The notes: generated by a model not told the origin, from the letters alone. A stretch of 64,000 nt of DNA from Candidatus Villigracilis vicinus (GCA_016721315.1 JADKIL010000005.1:310001-374000); one strand, 5' to 3'; shown: positions 43,800-52,559, counted from the stretch's first letter. Program-made: numbers and translations.

Positions 43800-44177
43800 A
43801 TGGGACACAACATCCTATACATTGAAGACAATCCTGATAACATGATGCTCGTCAAACGCGCATTGGAATCGCGCGGCTATATCCTATTGGAAGCTTTTAC
43901 AGGTATGGATGGCGTTACATCTGCCGAACAGAACGCCGTAGATCTGGTTCTGCTCGATATCAACCTGCCCGACATTGATGGGTATGAAGTTGCCAGGCGG
44001 CTGCGTGCCAGCAGCAAGCATAACCTTGCCTACGTCCCCATCATCGCCATCACTGCCAACGCCTTGAAAGGGGATGCCGAAAAAGCGCTCTCTGCTGGCT
44101 GCGATGTGTACATGTCCAAGCCGATCAACATCCGTGAGCTATGGGCTCGCGTGGAAGCCTTCGTTCCAGCGCCGTAG
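43800..44177 (+). CDS. Single-domain response regulator (CheY/DivK-like)
   Basis: 125 residues, a receiver only. Acidic pocket E9-D10, phospho-acceptor D53 (LVLLDINLPDIDGYEV), Thr in IAITANALKGD and Lys in VYMSKPIN. With no output domain it acts by contact or as a relay intermediate. AAGGAGAA precedes the ATG, nine bases after gene F. It is the last gene of the signalling block and is followed by a strong terminator; its frame is intact. Confidence 0.92.
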   Translation: MGHNILYIEDNPDNMMLVKRALESRGYILLEAFTGMDGVTSAEQNAVDLVLLDINLPDIDGYEVARRLRASSKHNLAYVPIIAITANALKGDAEKALSAGCDVYMSKPINIRELWARVEAFVPAP

Positions 44178-44192
44178 AAATATAAGGAAATA

Positions 44193-44225
44193 AAAATCCG
44201 CCCGCAAAATTTGCGGGCGGATTTT
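44193..44225. terminator. Bidirectional terminator
   Basis: A 16-bp perfect inverted repeat (AAAATCCGCCCGCAAA) between convergent genes, with A-runs and T-runs at both ends. Confidence 0.9.
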
Positions 44226-44243
44226 GTTTATGGCTTTCTGTTG

Positions 44244-46151
44244 CTAGCCTTCTGAGATAACGATCAGTTTATCTTCAGGGCTGAAGGTCACTTTTTCAGA
44301 TTTCTTCGGGTTGGTGCGTACGCCATAGGATTTTTCAGCTTCACGGCTTTCACTCATCAAGCGGTACCCAATGGCGGTTTCGCCACGGCTTCTGGCGGCT
44401 TCAACTGCCGTATAGAAATTGACCGGCTCGCCCGTCTTCACATAATCGCCGATGGGCTTGAGATACACTTCTGAACCTTCGGGGTCAAAGAGGTCGGTAA
44501 AGACATCCATAAGCTCGGAATTTTCGGAAAGCTGGGCAAGCATTAGGCTGATGAGGTGCTCGCTAACGATAAAGTCATCCACTTTGGCGGCTTCGGCAAG
44601 CTCGCGGTTGCGCAAGTCAAGCATTTCGCTAATGATGGAGAAGGGTGTCTCATCCTTCTCGGCGATATCGCGCAGGTGCAGCAAAGTCACCAAGGTGATG
44701 GCATCGGCTTCCTGTACGTCAAGGTGGCTGTATGCCAGTACGATGACATGGTCATACTCGGTGATTCCCAGTTCATTCAGCAAGGTACGGTCACGGATGT
44801 CACCTTCCATGATCTTAAGTTTCTGGTTCTTGAGTTTGCCCACTTCACGCTGGATCTGTTTTTCGAGGTCATCCACTTCTGAGACGATTAACAACTCAGA
44901 GCCTTTGGCGACGTAGTTATCCAACTCGCGGACGATAATGGAGCCGGAGCGGTTCCAGCCGAGGATCAGTCCACGTTCGGGCTTGGGCTTGGAGGCGCTG
45001 CCAGAACGCTGGATCAGGCTTTCTTCCAGAGGGATGCGGGCAAGGTTCGAAAGTTGGATCTTGTCGTCATCTTCCGCAATGGCAAAGATGGCGTCGCCGG
45101 GTTCAAAGCGGGTGTCCATCGCAGGGTTCATGAGAATTGCGCCATCGGCACGGCGAATCCCCATGATAGTGGATGTATCGTAGGCGAGTAAAGCATCGCC
45201 GTAGGTCTTACCAGAGAGACCGGGTTCTTGCTTGAAGTAGATCTCGTCGCCGCCGAAGTTCATCAGCTCGGTATACACCACAGACAAACCGCTCTGACGC
45301 GATGTCTGCGCCACAACGCGGGCAATAAGATCGGTCGTGAGGATGGGCTGAACGGTGTCTTTTTCAGAAAGCAGTTTGATCACATCCAGGTTTTGCGGGT
45401 CGCGGATCTGAGTGACGATATGATAGGCTTTGTCGTGGCGGTTGGGGTTATTGGTGATCGCCAGCACAGACTTGATCACGTGGGTATCGGGGTCTTCGCC
45501 TTCGGAAAGGATGATGATGGAACGGGCAGCATGCGGACTGACGATCTCAAGGTCGTTCATATCCATGGGACTGCCAGAACGACAGATGACGCGTGTATTT
45601 TTCATATCGGAGATGCGTTCATTGATCGCATCTTCCATCTCGACCTTGTCTTGATCTGCCAGCACGACGATGACCGCACCGCTCTTGCGGCTCTCGTTCG
45701 CTGCGACCAGTTCAGAGATGACAGTGAAGATCTGCGGGGTAAAACCAAGGATGAGAGTATGGTCGCTTTCAAGGACCAGAGAACGTCCCTTGCGGAGTTC
45801 TTCGAGGCGGTCTTCCAAACCATTGCTCAAAATACCAATGAGAGTAGAGACAATGAAAATACCGCCAATAGTGACGAGCAGCATCATCAAGCGGAAGCCC
45901 CAGCCTGCGTCACCGCCCATGGTGCCGGCATCCAGTGTGCGCATCAGGCTCAGCCAGAACGCTTCCAGAAAGGAAAGAGGCTCGGCACCTTCAGGGGAAA
46001 GGATACGCCCGCCAATGACGACGATCAGTGCAGCGACTGAAATGATCACCACTGAAACGACAGCCAGCCCGCCAATTAATGCGCCTGTGCCTCGTGCCAT
46101 GTAGTTATCAAACCAGTATTGAAATCTCTGCTTGAATGTGGGTTGTTTCAT
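44244..46151 (-). CDS. CASTOR/POLLUX-type ion channel with RCK domains
   Basis: About 635 residues. Helix at 22-48, a pore-loop segment AFWLSLMRTLDAGTMGGD at about 64-81, and a second helix at 87-109. A linking helix (SNGLEDRLEELRKGRSLVL) leads to two Rossmann-type RCK/TrkA_N regions (HTLILGFTPQIFTVISEL; GLILGWNRSGSIIVREL). The layout matches the CASTOR/POLLUX family of cation channels. The pore lacks the TVGYG of potassium channels, so ion choice is open. Start ATG 46151 has AAGGAG upstream; the frame extends to 46241 without a better start. It has no apparent operon partner. Confidence 0.8.
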   Translation of the reverse strand: MKQPTFKQRFQYWFDNYMARGTGALIGGLAVVSVVIISVAALIVVIGGRILSPEGAEPLSFLEAFWLSLMRTLDAGTMGGDAGWGFRLMMLLVTIGGIFIVSTLIGILSNGLEDRLEELRKGRSLVLESDHTLILGFTPQIFTVISELVAANESRKSGAVIVVLADQDKVEMEDAINERISDMKNTRVICRSGSPMDMNDLEIVSPHAARSIIILSEGEDPDTHVIKSVLAITNNPNRHDKAYHIVTQIRDPQNLDVIKLLSEKDTVQPILTTDLIARVVAQTSRQSGLSVVYTELMNFGGDEIYFKQEPGLSGKTYGDALLAYDTSTIMGIRRADGAILMNPAMDTRFEPGDAIFAIAEDDDKIQLSNLARIPLEESLIQRSGSASKPKPERGLILGWNRSGSIIVRELDNYVAKGSELLIVSEVDDLEKQIQREVGKLKNQKLKIMEGDIRDRTLLNELGITEYDHVIVLAYSHLDVQEADAITLVTLLHLRDIAEKDETPFSIISEMLDLRNRELAEAAKVDDFIVSEHLISLMLAQLSENSELMDVFTDLFDPEGSEVYLKPIGDYVKTGEPVNFYTAVEAARSRGETAIGYRLMSESREAEKSYGVRTNPKKSEKVTFSPEDKLIVISEG

Positions 46152-46356
46152 GAACTCTCTCTCCTTGCGACTTTGGAAATTTGACTTATTATAAGAGCAA
46201 TCTCTTTTCTGGCTAGTGTATATTTTCGTTACATTTGGCAAGCAGCGTTTTTCAATACTCTCTTAGGAAGTTATAAGTTTTTCAGGGTAACATCCGGCAT
46301 CGTATCCCTGTCTATTCCATGCCGCTATGGCAGACTTTAGTAAAACGAGGTGTACC

Positions 46357-46998
46357 ATGTTCCAATTTGAAGGTTTTGACCGCCGTAAACAGGAAGACCA
46401 AGTTCGTTCAGAAGGGCGCCTGCCCCCCGGTCAGTCACTGACCCAAAAATTTCCCGTCCTACATTACGGACCCGTCCCTGCGTTCAACCCAGCCGCATGG
46501 GACTTCCGTGTATGGGGCGAGGTTGAGGAGGAAAAACGCTGGAGTTGGGACGAATTCAACCAACTGCCGCGCACCAAACTCCACATGGATATTCATTGCG
46601 TCACCCGCTGGAGTAAATTCGACACCGACTGGGAAGGCATATCAGTGAAAACGCTGGTCGATCAAGGTTTCTTCAAGATCAAACCGACAGCGACTCACGT
46701 GATGCAGCATGCCGAGTATGGGTTTACGGTCAACCTGCCAATAGAAGTGGTGATGCAGGATAACTTCCTGCTTGCCACCCACTTCCAGGGTGAGCCGATC
46801 ACTCCCGACCACGGCTACCCGCTGCGCGGTGTGGTGGGGTTCATCCCCGGGCGCGAAGATATGGAAACGCCGTATTTCTGGAAAGGCGCCAAATGGCTGC
46901 GCTCGATCGAGTTCATGTCGCGCGATAAACGCGGTTTCTGGGAACAGGCTGGGTATCACAACCGCGCCGATGTCTGGCGTGAAGAACGGTTCGGATAG
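46357..46998 (+). CDS. Sulfite oxidase-fold molybdopterin oxidoreductase, catalytic domain only
   Basis: About 213 residues of the oxidoreductase molybdopterin domain (SuoX/YedY group). The Mo-ligand Cys is in MDIHCVTRWSKFDTDWEG; other family marks are HVMQHAEYGFTVNLPIE, HGYPLRGVVGFIPG and GAKWLRSIEFM. It has no signal peptide, haem domain or dimerisation domain, so it is probably a cytoplasmic single-domain form with unknown substrate. Start ATG 46357 has GAGG six bases upstream; a longer frame from 46327 has none. Divergent from the channel gene. Confidence 0.85.
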   Translation: MFQFEGFDRRKQEDQVRSEGRLPPGQSLTQKFPVLHYGPVPAFNPAAWDFRVWGEVEEEKRWSWDEFNQLPRTKLHMDIHCVTRWSKFDTDWEGISVKTLVDQGFFKIKPTATHVMQHAEYGFTVNLPIEVVMQDNFLLATHFQGEPITPDHGYPLRGVVGFIPGREDMETPYFWKGAKWLRSIEFMSRDKRGFWEQAGYHNRADVWREERFG

Positions 46999-47003
46999 AA
47001 TCA

Positions 47004-47039
47004 AAAACGCCGAGGTCTTTTTTGAGACCTCGGCGTTTT
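47004..47039. terminator. Bidirectional terminator
   Basis: A 14-bp perfect stem (AAAACGCCGAGGTC and its complement) with an eight-base loop, between convergent genes. Confidence 0.9.
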
Positions 47040-47042
47040 ATT

Positions 47043-48203
47043 TTACGGACGCTTATCCAGTTTCACAGGCACATCCACACGTTCTTCACCGCGCAAAACA
47101 GTGAGTACAACCGTATCACCGGGTCCTTTATTGGTAATGAGATATGCCAACATTTCATCGAAGGTGCGCACTTCTCTGCCATCAATGGCTACGATCAAAT
47201 CGCCGCCTGCCAGCAAGGTCGGGTAATTGGTCGGGGTCGTTCCAGCTTTGATGCCTGCCTTATCCGCCGGACCGTTCGGCACAACCGAGGTCACATACGC
47301 ACCGGTATATTGCTTCAACCCCAATGCATTGACCGCATCGAGGCTCAAGGCACTGCTGGAAGAGATACCGAGGAAAGGATAATCATAGTTACCGGTCTGG
47401 ATCAACACCGGCACCACGCGTTTGACGATATTGATGGAGATCGCGAACCCAATGCCCGAGTTGACCGGCTCGCCGGTATCGGTAAAGTTGGTGGTGCGAA
47501 TGGCGCGATTGATGCCGATCACTTCACCATAAATATTGAAGAGCGGACCACCCGAATTGCCCGGGTTGATCGCCGCATCGGTCTGAATGATATCGCCTGC
47601 GCTAAAGAGTGCGCCATCAGGGCTGGAGCGCTGAGAATCCAATGTGCGCCCAAGCGCAGAAATGATCCCCACCGTCATGGTGCTTTCCAAACCAAAGGGA
47701 TTGCCAATGGCAACCACGGTCTGCCCCACCTTCAGCAAGGACGAATCACCCAAAGGCAGCGGCTTGAGTTCCGCCGCAGGGGCATCCACTTTGATGACTG
47801 CCAGATCCGAATCCGTATCAATGCCCACGATCGAACCAAACACCATAAAGCCGGAGCTAAAACGCACCTCCACTACATCCACCGGCTCGCCCGGATTGCT
47901 AACATTTTCAACTACATGGAAATTGGTCACAATGTGACCCTGATCGTCGAACACGAACCCGGAGCCCTGACCACTATCCGTAAAGATGGCAACCGTACCC
48001 GGGCTGACATTCTCGAACAACGTCACCAGGGTTTCCTGCTCGGCAGGATTGACATCAGATGCATCTGAAACCTGAACAGTGGGAGCCACTTCAACCGGTA
48101 AAGACGAATCAGGGCTCTGCGTTGCCGCAAAGGACGGAGTCTGGCAAGCCAAAGCGGCAAGCGCCAGCGTTAATATCGCAAGGGTTACTTTCTTTTTCAT
48201 CAA
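47043..48203 (-). CDS. HtrA/DegP-type serine protease with PDZ domain, lipoprotein-like signal
   Basis: 386 residues. An export signal ends in ALAALAC, probably lipid-modified though the -3 residue is Ala. The trypsin-like catalytic triad is H96 (IVTNFHVVEN), D133 (DTDSDLAVIKVD) and S217 (NPGNSGGPLF). A C-terminal PDZ domain (GAYVTSVVPNGPADKAGI, GGDLIVAIDGREV) follows. It degrades or refolds damaged proteins outside the membrane. GAGGAG lies upstream of two adjacent ATGs (48203 and 48200). It follows the DnaJ-like gene by 10 bases, so the pair form a protein-quality operon. Confidence 0.92.
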   Translation of the reverse strand: MMKKKVTLAILTLALAALACQTPSFAATQSPDSSLPVEVAPTVQVSDASDVNPAEQETLVTLFENVSPGTVAIFTDSGQGSGFVFDDQGHIVTNFHVVENVSNPGEPVDVVEVRFSSGFMVFGSIVGIDTDSDLAVIKVDAPAAELKPLPLGDSSLLKVGQTVVAIGNPFGLESTMTVGIISALGRTLDSQRSSPDGALFSAGDIIQTDAAINPGNSGGPLFNIYGEVIGINRAIRTTNFTDTGEPVNSGIGFAISINIVKRVVPVLIQTGNYDYPFLGISSSSALSLDAVNALGLKQYTGAYVTSVVPNGPADKAGIKAGTTPTNYPTLLAGGDLIVAIDGREVRTFDEMLAYLITNKGPGDTVVLTVLRGEERVDVPVKLDKRP

Positions 48204-48213
48204 TAGAACTCCT

Positions 48214-49128
48214 CTAAAACTTGATACGGGATGCTTCCTCGATCAATTCCCGCTGTTTGGACGACAGGTATTTCGGAATCTGTACCTTGAGCTTCACATA
48301 CAGATCCCCTTTAACCTTCGGGTCTTTCACAGTCGGCATACCGCGCCCAGCCAGTCGAAACACTTGCTCGGGCTGGGTTCCAGCAGGAATGCCCAGCTTC
48401 ACTTTACCAGTGGGCGTTTCCACATCCGCATCACCGCCGAGAATAAGCGTAAAAACATCCACATTGGATGTTGTGGTTAAGTTACTGCCGTCACGTTCAA
48501 AGCGTTCATCCTCCGCTACTTTTATCAGCAGAAAAAGATCGCTTCTATCTGGACCTTCGCCTGCCACCCGCACCTTGGAGCCCGTCTTCACCCCAGCCGG
48601 GATGCGAACGTTGACCTTGCTGCCATTGGCACGCTGTAATTGGCGCATGGTGCCGTCATATGATTCTTGAAAACTGATCTCCACTTCCTGCTCGTACCCC
48701 GGCGACTCTTGCGCGAACGGATTGCTGCGTCCTTGCGAACGCAATGCTTCGCCAAAAATGGTACGGAAGAAATCAGAGAATCCACCCGCGCCGCCCGTGC
48801 CGCCGAACATATCGTCCACATTGCCGCGTTGACCCGCCGCCTGCTGCTGTTGAAACCAGTCGTCCCATTGAAAGTCGCCTGGTCTGCCGCCAGTGGTGCG
48901 GAAGTTCGAGTAGGCGCTGCCAAGTCGGTCGTAATGAGCGCGCTTTTGATCGTCGCTCAAGACCTGATAGGCTTCGTTGATCTCCTTGAACTTGTCTTCC
49001 GCCTTTTTATCCCCGGGGTTCTTATCGGGATGATATTGCATGGCAAGCTTGCGGTACGCCGAGCGGATCTCATCCGCGCTGGCTTTTCGTTCTACACCGA
49101 GAATCTTGTAATAATCCTTATAGTCCAT
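48214..49128 (-). CDS. DnaJ-like co-chaperone (CbpA type)
   Basis: About 304 residues. J domain at 1-70 with the HPD motif (MQYHPDKNPGDKKAEDKF), a Gly/Gln-rich linker (about 75-120), then two C-terminal substrate-binding domains (VNVRIPAGVKTGSKVRVAGEG; KVKLGIPAGTQPEQVFRLAG). It has no Cys-rich zinc domain, so it is of the CbpA kind and stimulates DnaK. Start ATG 49128 is part of TAATG, where the TAA ends a five-codon reading frame (ATG-AAA-ATA-GCC-TAA, 49142-49128). The longer frame from 49167 lacks family similarity at its start. Confidence 0.9.
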   Translation of the reverse strand: MDYKDYYKILGVERKASADEIRSAYRKLAMQYHPDKNPGDKKAEDKFKEINEAYQVLSDDQKRAHYDRLGSAYSNFRTTGGRPGDFQWDDWFQQQQAAGQRGNVDDMFGGTGGAGGFSDFFRTIFGEALRSQGRSNPFAQESPGYEQEVEISFQESYDGTMRQLQRANGSKVNVRIPAGVKTGSKVRVAGEGPDRSDLFLLIKVAEDERFERDGSNLTTTSNVDVFTLILGGDADVETPTGKVKLGIPAGTQPEQVFRLAGRGMPTVKDPKVKGDLYVKLKVQIPKYLSSKQRELIEEASRIKF

Positions 49129-49254
49129 TAGGCTATTTTCATCCCGTAAGAGGAAGGGGTCAAGCACCCAAAGGTTGCACTTACATAACTCTAACCTGTT
49201 TGTAGTGTGGTACAGTAGTCAAAAACCATTCTAAAAAGAAAAAATGAGGGTACG

Positions 49255-49836
49255 ATGAAATCAATTTGTGTTTTTTGTGGCTCTTCCGATGCAGTCCACA
49301 ACGACTATAAAACCGCGGCGTTCCAAATGGGGGCAACTCTTGCTCAAAATGGAATACGTGTGGTGTACGGCGGCGGAAAAACCGGGCTGATGGGCGAGGT
49401 TGCCAACGGAGCCCTTTCTGCAGGCGGCGAGGTGATCGGGGTCATTATCCCTTCCATGAACACACCTGCACTGGCACATACCGGGCTGACCCAGATGGAG
49501 GTTACCCCTGAAATGCGCTCGCGCAAAGCCCGCATGCATGAACTATCAGACGGATTCATTGCCCTGCCCGGCGGCTTTGGCACCTGGGACGAACTTTTTG
49601 AAACCATTACTTGGGCACAGACCGGCGGGCATGAAAAACCGGTAGGGTTATTAAACGTGAAAAATTATTACATCCCCCTGCTGGCTGCCATAGACCATGC
49701 CGTGGCAGAAGGCTTCGTTTTCAACGAACATCGCCAAGCGATCTCGTTCGAGACAGACCCATCCAAGCTGCTGGAGTCGATGCGAAATTACGAGCACCCG
49801 CATGAAGCCGTTAAACGTTGGATGAAGGAAGACTAG
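49255..49836 (+). CDS. LOG-family nucleotide phosphoribohydrolase ('lysine decarboxylase-like')
   Basis: 193 residues. Proteins of this family cleave ribose-phosphate from cytokinin-type or other nucleoside monophosphates; the old name lysine decarboxylase is wrong. Motifs: the start SICVFCGSS, VYGGGKTGLMGEVANGAL, and the signature PGGFGTWDELFE with EMRSRKARMHELSDGFIALP. GAGGG lies upstream of the ATG. It diverges from the DnaJ-like gene. Confidence 0.92.
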   Translation: MKSICVFCGSSDAVHNDYKTAAFQMGATLAQNGIRVVYGGGKTGLMGEVANGALSAGGEVIGVIIPSMNTPALAHTGLTQMEVTPEMRSRKARMHELSDGFIALPGGFGTWDELFETITWAQTGGHEKPVGLLNVKNYYIPLLAAIDHAVAEGFVFNEHRQAISFETDPSKLLESMRNYEHPHEAVKRWMKED

Positions 49837-49844
49837 TTTTACGA

Positions 49845-49880
49845 ATTACGCCCCAGGCAGTCTACTACCTGGGGCGTAAT
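49845..49880. terminator. Stem-loop between convergent genes
   Basis: A 13-bp perfect stem (ATTACGCCCCAGG) with a 10-base loop. The T-run is weak on the plus strand and absent on the minus strand; it probably serves as a terminator. Confidence 0.7.
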
Positions 49881-49902
49881 GATTTAACCAGCCTGAGATT
49901 TT

Positions 49903-50649
49903 TTACGGCAGAGTCAAAATGATCGGCTCGCCTTTGGTGATAATAACCGTATGTTCGAATTGGGCAGCGATGGTGCTATCCACGGTCTTGAGAGACCAGC
50001 CGTCCATTTTTTCTACCACGTGACCCTGCCCGGTGGTAAGGAAAGGCTCAATGGCAAGCACCAAACCGTTCTCAAGAATGCGGCGATCTTCCGGCTTGTG
50101 AAAGTTATACACGGCGGAAGGCTTGTCGTGCAGCTGACGTCCGATGCCGTGACCGGTCAGGTCAAAGATGGGGTTATAGCCATGTTTGCTGGCTTCCTGT
50201 TGAACGGTTTTACCAATGAGATTAAGCGGCTTGCCTGCTCTCACCACACTGAGCACTGCCGCCAGCGCAGCCTTGGTGGCTTCGAGCAGTTTTTCATACT
50301 CGGGTGTGGAGGTACCTACCACCATGGACGCGCCGGTATCGCCAAAGTAGCCGTTCAACTCCGCAGAGACATCAATATTGATCAACTCGCCGTCTTGAAT
50401 AACATGGCTGCCGGGAATACCATGCGCGATGACAGGAGAAACGCTAATGCAGGTACCGCCGGGGAATTCGTACATCACCCGTGGCGCTGATTTGGCGCCC
50501 TGCTTGTTGAGAAAGTCTTCGCCGATCTGGTCAAGTTCCAATGTGGTCATGCCTGGTTTTACACTCGCCATCATTAATTGCATGGCTTGAGCACAGACTT
50601 TGCCAGCGGCTTTAAGCCCATTGATATCTTTTTCGTCTGTAGCGATCAT
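49903..50649 (-). CDS. map: Methionine aminopeptidase, type I
   Basis: 248 residues, the normal short bacterial form without a zinc-finger extension. It removes the initiator Met from nascent proteins. Metal ligands are in INIDVSAELNGYFGDTG (two Asp), LTGHGIGRQLHDKP (His) and VLAIEPFL (Glu); the last Glu is near the C-terminus. The start follows the stop of the DinB-like gene directly (TAA-ATG), so it is coupled. It is the last gene of the peptidase E - DinB - map run. Confidence 0.93.
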   Translation of the reverse strand: MIATDEKDINGLKAAGKVCAQAMQLMMASVKPGMTTLELDQIGEDFLNKQGAKSAPRVMYEFPGGTCISVSPVIAHGIPGSHVIQDGELINIDVSAELNGYFGDTGASMVVGTSTPEYEKLLEATKAALAAVLSVVRAGKPLNLIGKTVQQEASKHGYNPIFDLTGHGIGRQLHDKPSAVYNFHKPEDRRILENGLVLAIEPFLTTGQGHVVEKMDGWSLKTVDSTIAAQFEHTVIITKGEPIILTLP

Positions 50650-51147
50650 TTAAGTTTTAATTCCTCTTTCAATAGTCTCACGGTGTTCTTGGAAATGTTC
50701 AGTGGTATCACCCAAGACCCATAAGAGCAACGGGTCTGGTCGGTCAGCATGACGCGGTTTGAGCAGATCTTCAAAGGAAGTTTCGTCTAATTTTTTCATC
50801 AGCAATGCATACACGCGTTTGAGATGATCCAGTACCTCAGCACGCGGACGGGCTTGATTGCGTTTGAACAAAAGCGGGTTGACCGCTTCCACGCTCCATT
50901 CGGGCAGTTCCGCCTGCGAAACTCCAACGACATCATAATATGGGCGTTTGTCCATGTGATAGCCCATGAGGAGGTTCATCCATTCGGTGAGATGAGCAAG
51001 GTTATCTTTGGGTGACCAGCCGCCTTCATCAGGCGTTGTCATTTGCTCATCGGTTAATGAGTCGGCAAGTGAATTCAATGCCGCCCATTCTCGTTCAATG
51101 GCAGACATCAACTCTTCTTTGTTTTCAGGCATCCATTGTTCGGTCAT
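50650..51147 (-). CDS. ClbS/DfsB-DinB-like four-helix protein
   Basis: 165 residues. The layout is of the ClbS/DfsB (DUF1706) branch of the DinB superfamily: WSPKDNLAHLTEWMNLL gives the first His, and TTEHFQEHRETIERG gives the second pair that would bind metal. ClbS itself hydrolyses colibactin; most relatives have no known substrate. Eight bases separate it from the peptidase E-like gene upstream. Confidence 0.8.
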   Translation of the reverse strand: MTEQWMPENKEELMSAIEREWAALNSLADSLTDEQMTTPDEGGWSPKDNLAHLTEWMNLLMGYHMDKRPYYDVVGVSQAELPEWSVEAVNPLLFKRNQARPRAEVLDHLKRVYALLMKKLDETSFEDLLKPRHADRPDPLLLWVLGDTTEHFQEHRETIERGIKT

Positions 51148-51155
51148 AGTGTCTC

Positions 51156-51842
51156 CTATAAAGCGATCTGCTGACCCTCTTCGAGTCTTTCTTTTTCCGA
51201 ATCTTTTCTCAAAACATACGCCTCGCCACGGACGAGGGTGGTCTTGCCCTTTTCTGTTTTCACATACGCCCCATCACACATTATGATGACGGGGTTATCG
51301 TGGAAGAAGTGATAATCCGCAAGCCAGTCATCTTTCACCGACTGACCATATCCATCCAACGGGTAATGCGGCGAGACGTTGAACGGAATTGCATTCAAGC
51401 CTTTGAAGAAAGCCGTACTGACTGCGTTCAAATCTTTCGAAGTTAGGATGTTCGGTCCACACAGGATGGCGCCCGCGCTAAAGCCGACATAAGGCAAACC
51501 AGCTTGAATGCGCTTTTGCAGGAAAGGCATCACTCCGCTGGCATGCAAACGATGGTTTAGCAAAAACGTGTTTCCGCCAGGCACATACACCACCTGCGCA
51601 TCGCGGATGATGCTCTCAATTGCCTTTGGGGTCATCAACTCGGTGTTGATTGTTTTCAGCTCTGCCAATCCCTTGAAAGCATCTTCGGTCATTTCCAACC
51701 AGCGTTCGGCATATAAAGAAGCCAGCGGCAAATAGGCAATGGTCGGTTCCTCTTTGCCTTCCACATACGGACGGCAGGCATCGACGATATCGTCCAAGTC
51801 CCTTTCGCCGGGAGATGAGAAGAGATGTAAATTTGCGGGCAT
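51156..51842 (-). CDS. Peptidase S51 (dipeptidase E / cyanophycinase-like)
   Basis: 228 residues. The nucleophile Ser is in the elbow LPYVGFSAGAILCGPN and is preceded by YVPGGNTFLLNHRL, both marks of family S51. DWLADYHFFHDNPVIIMCDGAYV is the conserved C-terminal region. Dipeptidase E cuts Asp-X dipeptides in the cytoplasm. It is the first gene of the run with the DinB-like gene and map. Confidence 0.85.
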   Translation of the reverse strand: MPANLHLFSSPGERDLDDIVDACRPYVEGKEEPTIAYLPLASLYAERWLEMTEDAFKGLAELKTINTELMTPKAIESIIRDAQVVYVPGGNTFLLNHRLHASGVMPFLQKRIQAGLPYVGFSAGAILCGPNILTSKDLNAVSTAFFKGLNAIPFNVSPHYPLDGYGQSVKDDWLADYHFFHDNPVIIMCDGAYVKTEKGKTTLVRGEAYVLRKDSEKERLEEGQQIAL

Positions 51843-51862
51843 AAGGGGATTGTATCAAAGAT

Positions 51863-51890
51863 GTAGGGGCGACTCGCGAGTCGCCCCTAC
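51863..51890. repeat. 28-base perfect palindrome
   Basis: GTAGGGGCGACTCG followed by its exact complement, between tmk and the peptidase gene, both on the minus strand. No T-run follows it. Elements of this composition are dispersed in several bacterial groups. Confidence 0.8.
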
Positions 51891-51894
51891 GTAA

Positions 51895-52509
51895 TTATTT
51901 GTTCAATCTTTCCAAAATCACTTGCCGCAACTCCGCCTGCACGGATTCCCATGCCTGCTCCGAGTTGACGACCACCCAACGCTTCGGCTCGGCGTTGACC
52001 ATCTCCAAATACCCATCGCGAACTCGTTTGTGGAAATCCACAGTCTTGGCGTCCATGCGATTCCATTCATTATCTTTCTTCTTGCGTGCCAACCCTACTT
52101 CAATATCAAGGTCAAGCAGAATGGTCAGGTCAGGAGTCAAACCACCGGTGGCGTATTTGACCAAGGCACGAATTTCATCCAAGTTTTGCTGGTGACCGTA
52201 GCCTTGATAGGCAATGGTGGAATCATAGTAGCGGTCGGAAAGAACAATTTCCCCATCGGCAAGACGCGGCTTGATAACCTGCTCCACGATCTGGGCGCGT
52301 GCAGCTTGATATAGCAACGTTTCCGTGCGTGGATGCATCTCGGCATTCTTCATATCATGCAGAATATCGCGGATCTGCTCGCTGATGGATGTCCCACCGG
52401 GTTCGCGGGTCGGGAAGACGGTGTGTCCCTTCTCGCGTAGAAATTCGACCAGATGGGGAATGTGAGAAGTTTTGCCCGAACCTTCGGGACCTTCAAGAGT
52501 AATGAACAT
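51895..52509 (-). CDS. tmk: Thymidylate kinase
   Basis: About 204 residues. It phosphorylates dTMP to dTDP. P-loop LEGPEGSGKT at the start, TREPGGTSISEQIRDIL, the DR motif SDRYYDSTIAYQGYG, and LTILLDLDIEVGLARKK leading to the lid. The ATG at 52509 fits the family; a longer frame to 52539 has no support. No ribosome site is evident. Confidence 0.93.
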   Translation of the reverse strand: MFITLEGPEGSGKTSHIPHLVEFLREKGHTVFPTREPGGTSISEQIRDILHDMKNAEMHPRTETLLYQAARAQIVEQVIKPRLADGEIVLSDRYYDSTIAYQGYGHQQNLDEIRALVKYATGGLTPDLTILLDLDIEVGLARKKKDNEWNRMDAKTVDFHKRVRDGYLEMVNAEPKRWVVVNSEQAWESVQAELRQVILERLNK

Positions 52510-52559
52510 GGGGGAAGTATAAAGGAGACAGGGGAACAAGTAAACGGGAATTCTTACAA

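Noticed and set aside
45228..46040. A 270-residue plus-strand frame opposite the RCK channel
   Set aside because: Low-complexity Asp/His/Arg-rich shadow; no start signal; the channel is clear on the minus strand.
47022..48068. A 348-residue open frame on the plus strand opposite the HtrA-type protease
   Set aside because: Rich in Arg, His and Ile with no motif; the protease with its full triad explains the conservation.
51863..51890. Phage or integrative element attachment site
   Set aside because: No integrase or tRNA gene nearby and no matching second site in the window.
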